A DNA stretch of 64,000 nt from Actinophytocola sp035995025. Its GTDB lineage: Bacteria > Actinomycetota > Actinomycetes > Mycobacteriales > Pseudonocardiaceae. The notes below the pieces were generated by a model. It saw only the letters and a program-made list of their open reading frames with translations. It searched no databases and was not told where the DNA came from. The stretch covers positions 18,318 to 82,317 of the forward strand of contig DASYKY010000014.1 of the NCBI GenBank assembly GCA_035995025.1, read 5' to 3'. The translations under genes were made by a program, and so were the position numbers. Below are positions 1 to 7,229 of this stretch, piece by piece (position 1 is the first letter of the stretch; every line of letters starts with the position of its first letter).

Positions 1-298
1 GGGCCTTGCCGGTCTCGGCCTGGATGAGGTCGAGGACGACGTCGCGGTGGCGCAGCAGCAGGTCGTGGAAGCGGGTGAAGACGGCCAGCCGCTCGGCGAG
101 CGGGGTCGCGGCCCACGCCCGCTGCGCGCGGGTGGCCCGCTCGAACGCGGTGTGCACGTCGGCGCCGGTGGACTCGGGGAGCGTGGCCAGCTCGCCGCCG
201 GAGAACACGGCCGTCGTGGTGAACGTGGAGCCGGGCTCGGCGACCACCCGGGCGCGGAGGCGGTCGAGCAGGTCGTCGGTGAGCGACGCGGGCCTCAT
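1..298 (-). CDS. Aldehyde dehydrogenase, N-terminal part (cut by window edge)
   Basis: Reading leftward from ATG 298, the first 99 codons give the start of an NAD(P)-dependent aldehyde dehydrogenase of the succinate-semialdehyde dehydrogenase type. The segment AFERATRAQRAWAATPLAER, followed by a helix with RFHDLLLRHRDVVLDLIQAE and GKA, is the usual entry into this fold. Catalytic Cys and Glu lie outside the window. The start overlaps the stop of the upstream SDR gene by four bases (ATGA), so the two are translationally coupled. The substrate cannot be told from this part. Confidence 0.8.
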   Translation of the reverse strand, partial: MRPASLTDDLLDRLRARVVAEPGSTFTTTAVFSGGELATLPESTGADVHTAFERATRAQRAWAATPLAERLAVFTRFHDLLLRHRDVVLDLIQAETGKA

Positions 299-1155
299 CC
301 GGTGATCTCCCGGTCGCTGCCCGGCGCGCTCGCGGCGGCGCGGGCCTCGTACCCGGCGCGGGCGCCGCGCTCGGCGTCGAGGAGGACCTGGTCGCCCTTG
401 AGGGTGCGGACGATCCACTCGGCGGCGGAGCGGGGCAGCAGCCGGGTGATGCGGTTCATCGCGTCGAGCGAGCCGGGTACGTAGACCTCGAACCGGGGCC
501 TGCGCAGGGCCTTCACGATGGCGTCGGCGACGTCGGTGGCGTCGACCGACTTGAAGAAGCGGGCCTCCTTCAGCCCGGCGGCGAGCTCGGTGCGCACGAT
601 CGCCGGCAGCACCACGGTCAAGTCGACGCCCGAGCCGCGCAGCTCCGCGCGGACCGCCTCGGACAGCCCGACGACGCCGTGCTTGGTGGCGCAGTACGTG
701 GCGCCGCCGGGGAAGCCGGCCTTGCCCGCGGCGGACGCGATGTTGACGATGTGGCCGGATTTTCGTGGCCGCATCCGTTTGACCGCCTCGCGGGTGCCGT
801 GGATGACCGCGTGCAGGTTGATCTCGAGCTGGTGGGTCGTCGAGCGGTCGGACTCGTCCTCGAACCGGCCGAGCGGCATGATGCCGGCGTTGTTGACCAG
901 GACGTCGATCGGCCCGAGCCGGCCCTCGACCTCCTCCAGGAACTTCGTGAACCCCGCCCGGTCGGTGACGTCGAGCTCGAAGGCGGCCGCGCCCAGCTCG
1001 GCGGCGGTCTGCTCGGCGACGGCGAAGTCCAGGTCCCCGATGGCGACCGTGGCACCCTCCCGGCGCAGCGCCGCCGCGGTGGCGGCCCCGATCCCGCGCG
1101 CCCCTCCCGTGATCGCGACGATCTTCCCGGCGAGCGAGCGGGGCGGACGAGCCAT
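295..1155 (-). CDS. Short-chain dehydrogenase/reductase (SDR)
   Basis: A 286-residue classical SDR. The Rossmann motif TGGARGIG sits about 15 residues in, NNAG follows near the middle, and the catalytic Ser and YxxxK are seen as NIASAAGK and YCATKHGVVG. The C-terminal extension (about residues 235-286) is typical of membrane-associated actinobacterial SDRs. ATG 1155 is chosen because GGGAG lies six bases upstream; an ATG two codons earlier would leave no space for it. The gene is coupled to the aldehyde dehydrogenase gene, suggesting alcohol-to-aldehyde-to-acid oxidation. The substrate is unknown. Confidence 0.88.
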   Translation of the reverse strand: MARPPRSLAGKIVAITGGARGIGAATAAALRREGATVAIGDLDFAVAEQTAAELGAAAFELDVTDRAGFTKFLEEVEGRLGPIDVLVNNAGIMPLGRFEDESDRSTTHQLEINLHAVIHGTREAVKRMRPRKSGHIVNIASAAGKAGFPGGATYCATKHGVVGLSEAVRAELRGSGVDLTVVLPAIVRTELAAGLKEARFFKSVDATDVADAIVKALRRPRFEVYVPGSLDAMNRITRLLPRSAAEWIVRTLKGDQVLLDAERGARAGYEARAAASAPGSDREITG

Positions 1156-1233
1156 CACCATCTCCCGACGTACTGCGGCACAAATACAGTCCGGCAGGAA
1201 TGTTTCCGCCTTTGGCCGCCCCACGCAAGCCGC

Positions 1234-1289
1234 GAGTCCAACGCTCCACCCCCGCGAGTCCAACGCCCGGCGTCGGTGAGTCCAACGCT
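1234..1289. repeat. Three GAGTCCAAC repeats upstream of the DUF559 gene
   Basis: GAGTCCAACGCT (1234-1245), GAGTCCAACGCC (1256-1267) and GAGTCCAACGCT (1278-1289) are spaced 22 bases apart in direct orientation. Reverse-complement copies lie beyond the 3' end of the next gene (2332-2386). Confidence 0.8.
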
Positions 1290-1318
1290 CTGGCCTGGGC
1301 GGGTCGCACGATTTCGAG

Positions 1319-1346
1319 TTGTCCACAGCTGTCCGGGTTGTCCACA
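1319..1346. other. Pair of DnaA-box-like nonamers
   Basis: TTGTCCACA occurs at 1319-1327 and again at 1338-1346, same orientation, just upstream of the gene starting at 1399. The nonamer matches the high-GC actinobacterial DnaA box. Two boxes do not make an origin; they may be chance, a DnaA-titrating site or a regulatory site. Confidence 0.4.
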
Positions 1347-1398
1347 GTTCCTTGCCACGCCCGTTCGTTCATGCCTTCTGCGCGGCACAGTCGACCGC

Positions 1399-2298
1399 AT
1401 GGTCGAACTGCCTTCCGGTTTGCACGGTGCACACCTACGCGATGAGCTGCGAAATCGGCTCGGCAGCCGACAGCTGAGCGCTGCCATCAGAGACGGACGC
1501 CTCGTCCCCTTCGCGCGCGGTGTGCTGGTCGAGCGACATCGCGTCCTGGACATGTGGACCCGGTCGGCCGCGGCGCTGCTGCAAGTCGGTGGCCGGGCTC
1601 TGGTCACGAGTCACACGGCTGCCTGGCTCCTCGGATGTACTGCCGCCGAGTCGGGCGAGGTGCACGTGCTGGTCGGCTACGACCGTCCAGTGCGTCGTGG
1701 TCGCGGTGTGATGGTTCACCACGGCACCTTCGACGAGCAGGACGTCGTGGAGCTGCAAGGTCTGCGTCTTCACATGCTCGAGTGCGCGATCGCGGAGCTG
1801 CTCTGCCGAGGTGCCCGCCGAACAGCGCTCGCGTGCGGGGATCAAGCACTTGCCCGTATGCCGGCGAACGAGAGGAAGGCGTTCCGGGCCGAGGTCTTAC
1901 ATCGAATTCATGCCCGTCATGATCCGCGTGGCCGGCGCCGCGGGGAGATTCTTCTGTTGCTGGCCAACGGCTTGGCCGAGTCCCCGGCGGAAAGCTGGTT
2001 GCTGCTCGGATTCTTCGACGACGGGCTACCGATCCCGCGCCAACAGCTGCCGGTGCTCGACCTGGCTGGACGGGAGCGATACAGGCTGGACTTTGCCTGG
2101 GAAGAGGCGCGAGTGGCGGTGGAGTACGACGGCTATGCGGCGCACGTCGGCAGAGCTGATCGCGACGTCGCCCGGCAAGTCGACCTCGAGCGGCGCGGCT
2201 GGCTGGTGATCAGGGCCGGCGCCGAGGACATACGCGATCCGGCCCGGCTGCACCGCGAGATCCGCCGCGCACTGGGGCGTCGAAGATTCGCGGCATAG
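1399..2298 (+). CDS. DUF559/AbiEi-like protein with nuclease-fold C-terminus
   Basis: 299 residues. The N-terminal part (about 1-110) looks like the winged-helix and antitoxin-like region of AbiEi/DUF4095 proteins (LLQVGGRALVTSHTAAWLLG). The C-terminal 110 residues look like DUF559, a Vsr/restriction-endonuclease-like fold: AESWLLLGFF, then LDFAWEEARVAVEYDG..H, with candidate catalytic Asp and Glu, and a final RRGWLVIRAGAEDI strand. Such proteins are abundant in actinomycetes and mostly uncharacterised. No partner toxin gene is adjacent. The gene is bracketed by inverted sets of GAGTCCAAC repeats and has DnaA-box-like sites upstream. Its GC content is somewhat lower than that of its neighbours. 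Biochemical function is unknown. Confidence 0.75.
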   Translation: MVELPSGLHGAHLRDELRNRLGSRQLSAAIRDGRLVPFARGVLVERHRVLDMWTRSAAALLQVGGRALVTSHTAAWLLGCTAAESGEVHVLVGYDRPVRRGRGVMVHHGTFDEQDVVELQGLRLHMLECAIAELLCRGARRTALACGDQALARMPANERKAFRAEVLHRIHARHDPRGRRRGEILLLLANGLAESPAESWLLLGFFDDGLPIPRQQLPVLDLAGRERYRLDFAWEEARVAVEYDGYAAHVGRADRDVARQVDLERRGWLVIRAGAEDIRDPARLHREIRRALGRRRFAA

Positions 2299-2331
2299 CT
2301 GCCGGGCCGGAGGGTGTCGGTGACGTCGGGA

Positions 2332-2386
2332 ACGTTGGACTCGGGAGCGCGGAGTGTTGGACTCGCGCGACCGGAGTGTTGGACTC
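2332..2386. repeat. Three inverted-orientation GTTGGACTC repeats downstream of the DUF559 gene
   Basis: ACGTTGGACTC (2332-2342), GTGTTGGACTC (2354-2364) and GTGTTGGACTC (2376-2386) keep the same 22-base spacing as the upstream set but lie in opposite orientation, so the DUF559 gene is enclosed by facing arrays. Confidence 0.8.
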
Positions 2387-2411
2387 GCGGGGTTGGTGGC
2401 CGGCGGGGCGG

Positions 2412-2594
2412 TCACGGGTGGCGGAGCACGCCGTCGCGGGACAGAAGCTCGGCGGTGATGCGCTCGGTGTCGCGGTCCTGGATGTCCGAGCTGCCGGACA
2501 GGTACGGGTGCTTCGCGGTGGCCTGCCGGGCGCGGTTGCGCTCCAGGCCGTAGATGACGAGTCCGATGATGATGGCGGTGACCAGGAGTTCCAT
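2412..2594 (-). CDS. Small single-span membrane protein
   Basis: 60 residues. The first ~17 residues (MELLVTAIIIGLVIYGLE) form one hydrophobic segment, followed by a basic stretch and a polar tail ending in a DRDTERITAELLSRDGVL helix. It is probably anchored in the cytoplasmic membrane with the tail inside. No family recognised. It is divergent from the GlxA-type regulator, with a palindrome between the two starts, so it is a candidate target of that regulator. Confidence 0.6.
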   Translation of the reverse strand: MELLVTAIIIGLVIYGLERNRARQATAKHPYLSGSSDIQDRDTERITAELLSRDGVLRHP

Positions 2595-2620
2595 GGCACT
2601 AAGTTTGCGCTAGTCGCATT

Positions 2621-2638
2621 ACTGCCAACAGTGGCAGT
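2621..2638. promoter_or_regulatory. Perfect palindromic operator candidate
   Basis: ACTGCCA-ACAG-TGGCAGT has 7-base perfect arms. It sits between the divergent starts at 2594 and 2681, in a locally AT-richer stretch. The position fits an autoregulatory operator for the AraC/GlxA-type regulator, although AraC-family sites are more often direct repeats. Confidence 0.5.
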
Positions 2639-2680
2639 ACAGACCTTGTGCATCAATATTCTGCCATCTACGCTGAGGCC

Positions 2681-3670
2681 ATGCTGACGACCGTCGCCGC
2701 GGTGCTCATGGACTATGTGGCGCCCTTCGAGTTCGGCGTGCTGTGCGAGGTGTTCGGCATCGACCGCACCGAGGAGGGCGTGCCGCACACCGAGTTCCTC
2801 GTCTGCGGCGAGCGGCCCGGCGAGCCGCTGCGCACCAGCGTCGGCGCGATGGTCACCCCCGAGCACGACCTGGCCGCGGTCGGGCGGGCCGACCTCGTGG
2901 CGGTGCCCGCCACGGAGATCCGCGACGAGTACCCGCCCGCGGTGATCGAGGCGCTGCGGGACGCGGCCGCGCGGGGCGCCACGTTGATGTCGGTGTGCAC
3001 CGGGGCGTTCGTGCTGGGCGCGGCGGGCCTGCTGGACGGCAGGCGGTGCACCACGCACTGGCGCCACGTCGACGAGCTGGCGGAGCGGTTCCCGAAGGCG
3101 CTGCTGGACCCGGACGTGCTGTTCGTGGACGACGGCGACATCATCACCAGCGCGGGCACGGCGGCCGGCATCGACGCGTGCCTGCACCTGGTGCGCCGCG
3201 AGCTGGGCACGGCCGCGGCGACGGCCATCGCGCGGCGGATGGTGGTGCCGCCCCAGCGCGACGGCGGCCAGCGCCAGTACGTGGAGCTGCCGATCCCGGA
3301 GTGCTCGTCGGACAGCCTCTCGCCGGTGCTGACATGGATGGTCGACAACCTGCGGACCGAGCACACGGTGGCCGGCCTCGCGCGGCGCGCGCGGATGTCC
3401 GAGCGGACGTTCGCGCGCCGGTTCGTGGCGGAGACGGGCACGACGCCACACCGGTGGCTGTCGATGCAGCGGGTGCTGCACGCGCGGCAGCTGCTGGAGG
3501 AGACCCGGCTGTCCGTCGAGGACATCGCGGACCGGTGCGGGTTCGGCTCGGCGGCGTTGCTGCGCCACCACTTCAACCGCGTGGTCGGCGTGGCGCCCAA
3601 GGACTACCGGCGCACCTTCGGTGCGAACCTCGAGGGGGCCTCGAGCGGCGGGCGGCACAATGGTTCCTGA
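2681..3670 (+). CDS. GlxA-family AraC-type transcriptional regulator
   Basis: 329 residues. An N-terminal DJ-1/PfpI-like domain (about 1-180) contains the elbow SVCTGAFVLGAAGLLDGR and the TTHW motif. A C-terminal AraC helix-turn-helix pair (about 215-320) follows: VAGLARRARMSERTFARRF, then VEDIADRCGFGS and LRHHFNRVVGVAPKDYRR. ATG 2681 is chosen because it begins the conserved hydrophobic first strand. It regulates an unknown target, possibly the divergent small membrane protein gene or the downstream NTF2-like gene, which begins soon after. Confidence 0.88.
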   Translation: MLTTVAAVLMDYVAPFEFGVLCEVFGIDRTEEGVPHTEFLVCGERPGEPLRTSVGAMVTPEHDLAAVGRADLVAVPATEIRDEYPPAVIEALRDAAARGATLMSVCTGAFVLGAAGLLDGRRCTTHWRHVDELAERFPKALLDPDVLFVDDGDIITSAGTAAGIDACLHLVRRELGTAAATAIARRMVVPPQRDGGQRQYVELPIPECSSDSLSPVLTWMVDNLRTEHTVAGLARRARMSERTFARRFVAETGTTPHRWLSMQRVLHARQLLEETRLSVEDIADRCGFGSAALLRHHFNRVVGVAPKDYRRTFGANLEGASSGGRHNGS

Positions 3671-3701
3671 GATGCGCCCTGCGCACGGGAAGGCCAGGCC
3701 G

Positions 3702-4094
3702 GTGAACGTCCGTGAGAACCAGATCGACACCTACGTCGACACGTGGAACGAGTCCGATGTGGACCAGCGGTACACGCTGATCGAGGACGCCTGGTCGCAC
3801 GACGGCGTCTACCACGCCCCGGCCGTGGAGGCGAAGGGCCACGAGGAGATCAGCGACAACATCGCCCGCATCCGCCGCAAGTACCCGAACCGGGTCTTCT
3901 GCCGCACCAGCGAGGTCTTCCTCCACAAGAACCGCGCCCGCTACACGTGGGCGATGCTGGACCTGTCCGGCTCGGCCACCATCGCCGGCGTCGACTACGC
4001 CTTCTTCGCCGAAGACGGCCGCCTGCGCCGCGTCCACTGCGTCTACGACCGCAAGCCCAGGGCGGGCGAGCTGGGCCCGGCCCCGGTCGGCTGA
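3702..4094 (+). CDS. NTF2-like (SnoaL-like) protein
   Basis: About 130 residues of the cone-shaped NTF2/SnoaL fold: an N-terminal helix with YVDTWNE, then YHAPAVEAKGHEEI, typical of nuclear-transport-factor-2-like actinobacterial proteins. It may be a small enzyme or a ligand-binding domain. GTG 3702 is preferred because GGGAAGG lies eight bases upstream. ATG 3660 and 3672 are in frame alternatives that would overlap or abut the regulator stop at 3670. It is probably co-transcribed with the regulator. The substrate is unknown. Confidence 0.7.
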   Translation: MNVRENQIDTYVDTWNESDVDQRYTLIEDAWSHDGVYHAPAVEAKGHEEISDNIARIRRKYPNRVFCRTSEVFLHKNRARYTWAMLDLSGSATIAGVDYAFFAEDGRLRRVHCVYDRKPRAGELGPAPVG

Positions 4095-4219
4095 GCACGA
4101 CTCGACTTCTCTTGATCACCGGCGGGTGGTGTGGAGGTAGAATTCGTTAGTCCGTTTCTCGATCCGAAGGCGGGCGAACGAACCTCCTCGACCGAGACCG
4201 GCATCCGGTCCGGTTCGCC

Positions 4220-4921
4220 GTGGTCACATCGGTAACCGGTGGAGTGGTCCTCACCGCGATTCTCGCGGCGGGCGGCGCGGTGTTCCGCACCGGCCTGCTC
4301 GCAGCGCTCCGCACTGCGGACGTTTCTCGTCCTGCCCGCGTTCACGCAGAAGCACTGGCTCGCCGAGCTCATCAAGAACACGCACCGATCGCTCGACCGG
4401 CGGGGCAAGTCCGTGCTACTGATGATCCCCGACCAGGACTACTCGGTGGCCGGTCAGGCGCATCACCTGCGCAACATCCTTGCCCGGCCAACACCGCTTT
4501 CGTCGGGTACGACGCGGCCGAGATCGGTGAGCGCGCGGCTCGTTGGGTACTGCGCCATCTCATGGTCGGAGGTGACCAGCGTTCGGTGGTCGGGCGGCAG
4601 CTGCGTGACCTGGGCAACGCGGGGCGCAAACTCGCGGTCGTCTTCTGCACCAACGACGAGATGGCCCTCGGTGCGGTCGACGCGTTGCTCGCCGACGGGT
4701 CCGAGCTGGCGAACAGCGTCGCCGTCGTGGGGGTGGACGGGACGCCCGAGGCGCGGGCACTCATCGACACCGGGCGCAGCCCGTTGCGTGCCACGATCGT
4801 CCAGGACCCGTACCGGATCAGCGAGATCGCCGTCGATCTCTTCGAGCGGATGGTGAAGGGCGAGCGGGTACGGGTCCGCACGCGGCTGCCCGTGGAGGTC
4901 TACGAGGGGGCGGGCGGTTAG
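4220..4921 (+). pseudogene. Decayed periplasmic sugar-binding / LacI-type protein gene
   Basis: Recognisable pieces of a LacI/ribose-binding-protein fold are split over two frames. A hydrophobic N-terminal segment (GGVVLTAILAAGGAVF) is in one frame. The next conserved stretch (FLVLPAFTQKHWLAELIKN, then SVLLMIPDQDYSVAGQ) is in another. From about 4490 the C-terminal lobe returns to the first frame: VGYDAAEIGERAARWVL, VVFCTNDEMALGAVDALL, VVGVDGTPEARALID, ATIVQDP. The segment expected between the two lobes (roughly 80 residues) is missing at about 4485. One frameshift plus an internal deletion best explain this. Its stop overlaps the convergent lipid-kinase gene. Confidence 0.7.
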
Positions 4922-5748
4922 GCGGCCGCCGAGCGTGGGCGGGGGTCCGCGACGACGCGGACGGCGCCCGGCATGACCTCCAGGGTGTAGGCGGACCGGG
5001 TCCTCGGCACGACCTCGCCGTCGTGCTCGAACCACAGCGGCCGTCCGTCGGTGCGTTCCAGGCGGATCCGCCGGCCCCGCGCGTACACCACGCCTGGCAG
5101 GTCCACATGCGACCCCGTGCGGGTCCGGACCAGCATCTCGCGCAGGTCGTGCTCGCCGCCCAGCACGCACACGTCCAGCAGGCCGTCGTCGAGGATCGTG
5201 TGGGGGAGCAGGGCGTACTCGCCGCCCCGGTAGCGGCCGCCGCCCACGTTCGCCAGCATCGTCGGTCCACTGTGGACCACGCGGCCGTCCACCAGGACGC
5301 GGCCCGGATACGGGCGGTAACCGCCGGCCAGCGCCGCCAGCGCCGGACCGTACCCGGTGCCGGCCCGCTTCGCCTCGTGGACCGCGCGCGGCGTGAAGCC
5401 CGTGCACGCGCCGGACAGCGACACCCGGTCCAGCTCGGCCACCCGCGCCAGGTCGACGGACGTGGCCGGCGCGCCGGCCAGCGCCAGGTCGAGCGCGGCG
5501 CGCCACGGCGTGGACCCCCACAGCGTGCGGTAGAAGGAGTTCGCCGTCCCGGCCGGCACGATGAACAGCGGCGTCGAACCCACCCGCCCGGCCACCGAGC
5601 CGGCCGTGCCGTCCCCGCCCACCGCCACCACGAGATCCACAGTGGACGGATCGGCCCCGGAGACCGGACGGCAGCGGCGGACGACCTCGTCGATGAGCGC
5701 GGGCGACGCGTTGCCCGCCGCCCGGTTGGCCACGATCAGCACGCGCAC
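4918..5748 (-). CDS. Diacylglycerol-kinase-family enzyme, VlmJ-like candidate
   Basis: 276 residues of the DAGK catalytic family. GGDGTAGSVAGR is the nucleotide-binding GGDGT motif. PAGTANSFYRTLWG and GGGRYRGGEYALLP followed by DDGLLDV are further family hallmarks. Established knowledge: in valanimycin biosynthesis a DAGK homologue, VlmJ, phosphorylates the hydroxyl of valanimycin hydrate. Here the gene is the last of a ten-gene operon that also carries VlmB-, VlmO- and VlmH-like genes, so a small-molecule kinase role is favoured over lipid metabolism. GTG 5748 lies two bases before the KAS II stop and gives the conserved VRVLIVANRAAG start. No VlmK-like (MmgE/PrpD) dehydratase is seen nearby. 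Ordinary lipid kinase activity remains possible. Confidence 0.75.
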   Translation of the reverse strand: MRVLIVANRAAGNASPALIDEVVRRCRPVSGADPSTVDLVVAVGGDGTAGSVAGRVGSTPLFIVPAGTANSFYRTLWGSTPWRAALDLALAGAPATSVDLARVAELDRVSLSGACTGFTPRAVHEAKRAGTGYGPALAALAGGYRPYPGRVLVDGRVVHSGPTMLANVGGGRYRGGEYALLPHTILDDGLLDVCVLGGEHDLREMLVRTRTGSHVDLPGVVYARGRRIRLERTDGRPLWFEHDGEVVPRTRSAYTLEVMPGAVRVVADPRPRSAAA

Positions 5749-5750
5749 GA

Positions 5751-6983
5751 CTAGGCCGCGGTGAGCACGAGCACGGCGTTCTGCCCGCCGAAGCCGAACG
5801 AGTTGCTCGTCGCCGCCACCACCCCGAGCCTGCGCGACCCGCCGCGCACGACGTCGATGTCCAGCTCCGGGTCGGGGGTGTCCAGGTTCGCGGTCGGCGG
5901 GACCTCGCCGTCCTCGATGGCCAGCACCGTGCACGCCGCCTCGATCGCGCCCGCCGCGCCCAGCGAGTGGCCGGTCACGCCCTTCACCGACGTCACCGCT
6001 GGCAGCCCCGGGAACACCCTGGCCAGCACGCGCGCCTCGACCGCGTCGTTCAGCTGCGTCGACGTGCCGTGCGCGTTCACGTGGTCCACATCGGACGGTT
6101 CGAGGTCCGCGTCGGCCAGTGCCGAGCGGATGGCCGACTCCACACCGGTGCCCGACGGGTCCGGCGCGGTGGCGTGGTGCGCGTCGGCGGACGCGCCGTA
6201 CCCGCTGACCCGCGCCCGGATCCGCGCGCCGCGGGCCACCGCGTGCTCGTGCCGCTCCAGCACCAGCACGCCCGCGCCCTCGGCCGCCACGAACCCGTCC
6301 CGGTCCCGCTCGAACGGCCGCGACGCGGCCGCGGGCTCGTCAACCCGGCCGGACAGCGCGCCCATCCTGGCGAAGCCGGCCAGGATCGGCCGGGACAGCC
6401 CCGCCTCGGCGCCCCCGGCGAGCACGATGTCGCAGCGCCCGGCGCGCAGCAGGTCCCGCGCGGTGCCGATGGCCGTCGTGCCGGACGCGCACGCGGTCGT
6501 CGTCACCAGGTTCGGGCCCTGCGCGCCGCAGTCGATGGCGAGGTAGCCGGCCACCATGTTGACCCCCATCATCGGGATCAGCATCGACGACACCTTGGCC
6601 GCGCCGTCCGCGAGCATCGTCTCGTGCTGGGTGGTGAACGTGGCCACGCCGCCCAGCGCGTTGCCCATCACCACCCCGACCCGCGTCCCGTCCCACGTCG
6701 CCGGGTCCAGCCCCGCGTCCGTGATCGCCTCCCGGCAGGCCACCAGCGCGAGGTGTACGTACCGGTCCAGCCGCCACGCGGTGCGCCTGCCGAGCAGCGC
6801 GTCCGCGTCGAACCCCGGCACCCGGCAGGTGAAGTCCACCGGCATGCCGTCCAAAGTGGAGTCACGGGTGGCGGCCGGCCGGCCGGCCAGGATCGTCCGC
6901 CAGCTCTCCGCGACACCGATCCCGGCCGGGGTCACCAGGCCGAGCCCGGTCACGGCGGCGTGGAAGGGCTCAGCCATCGCCAC
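5751..6983 (-). CDS. Beta-ketoacyl-ACP synthase II (FabF-like)
   Basis: 410 residues. The Cys-His-His triad is complete: TTTACASGTTAIG (Cys about 165), VNAHGTSTQLND and KGVTGHSLGAAG. The C-terminal SNSFGFGGQN is also typical. It elongates ACP-bound acyl chains with malonyl-ACP. Together with the adjacent ACP and KAS III it forms a dedicated minimal chain-building set. No KR, DH or ER is encoded here, so those reductions must come from primary fatty acid synthase. GTG 6983 has AAGGG five bases upstream; ATG 6977 two codons later is an alternative. The gene overlaps the ACP gene by about 14 bases. Confidence 0.93.
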   Translation of the reverse strand: MAMAEPFHAAVTGLGLVTPAGIGVAESWRTILAGRPAATRDSTLDGMPVDFTCRVPGFDADALLGRRTAWRLDRYVHLALVACREAITDAGLDPATWDGTRVGVVMGNALGGVATFTTQHETMLADGAAKVSSMLIPMMGVNMVAGYLAIDCGAQGPNLVTTTACASGTTAIGTARDLLRAGRCDIVLAGGAEAGLSRPILAGFARMGALSGRVDEPAAASRPFERDRDGFVAAEGAGVLVLERHEHAVARGARIRARVSGYGASADAHHATAPDPSGTGVESAIRSALADADLEPSDVDHVNAHGTSTQLNDAVEARVLARVFPGLPAVTSVKGVTGHSLGAAGAIEAACTVLAIEDGEVPPTANLDTPDPELDIDVVRGGSRRLGVVAATSNSFGFGGQNAVLVLTAA

Positions 6984-7218
6984 GGATGCCCTTCGCGGCG
7001 AGCATCGCGAGCGCGTCGCGCACCCGCGCCTTCGGCGACACCTCGTCCTCGCCGATCGAGATGCCGAACTCCTTCTCGGTGACCAGCGCGAACTCCACGA
7101 TCGCGAGCGAGTCGAGGTCCAGCTCGGCGAACGTGGCGTCCGGGTGCACCTCGTCGGCCTCGACGCCGAAGTAGCTGACGAGGATCCCGGACAGACGCTC
7201 GAGAACCGATGTCGACAT
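6970..7218 (-). CDS. Acyl carrier protein
   Basis: 82 residues, acidic. The phosphopantetheine-attachment motif is FAELDLDSLAIVEF, with the modified Ser in DSL. The flanking helix is EKEFGISIGEDEV. ATG 7218 has a strong GGAGGAAG Shine-Dalgarno. It carries the growing acyl chain between the neighbouring KAS III and KAS II and is probably also the substrate carrier for acyl release by the aldehyde dehydrogenase at the head of the operon. Confidence 0.95.
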   Translation of the reverse strand: MSTSVLERLSGILVSYFGVEADEVHPDATFAELDLDSLAIVEFALVTEKEFGISIGEDEVSPKARVRDALAMLAAKGIRGDG

Positions 7219-7229
7219 GGCTTCCTCCA

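Noticed and set aside
1399..2298. Complete AbiE-type toxin-antitoxin system
   Set aside because: Only an AbiEi-like N-terminal region is suggested, and no nucleotidyltransferase toxin (AbiEii) gene lies beside it.
1234..2386. GAGTCCAAC arrays as a CRISPR
   Set aside because: Repeats are only 9-12 bases, spacing is too short (about 10 bases between them) and there are just three per side.
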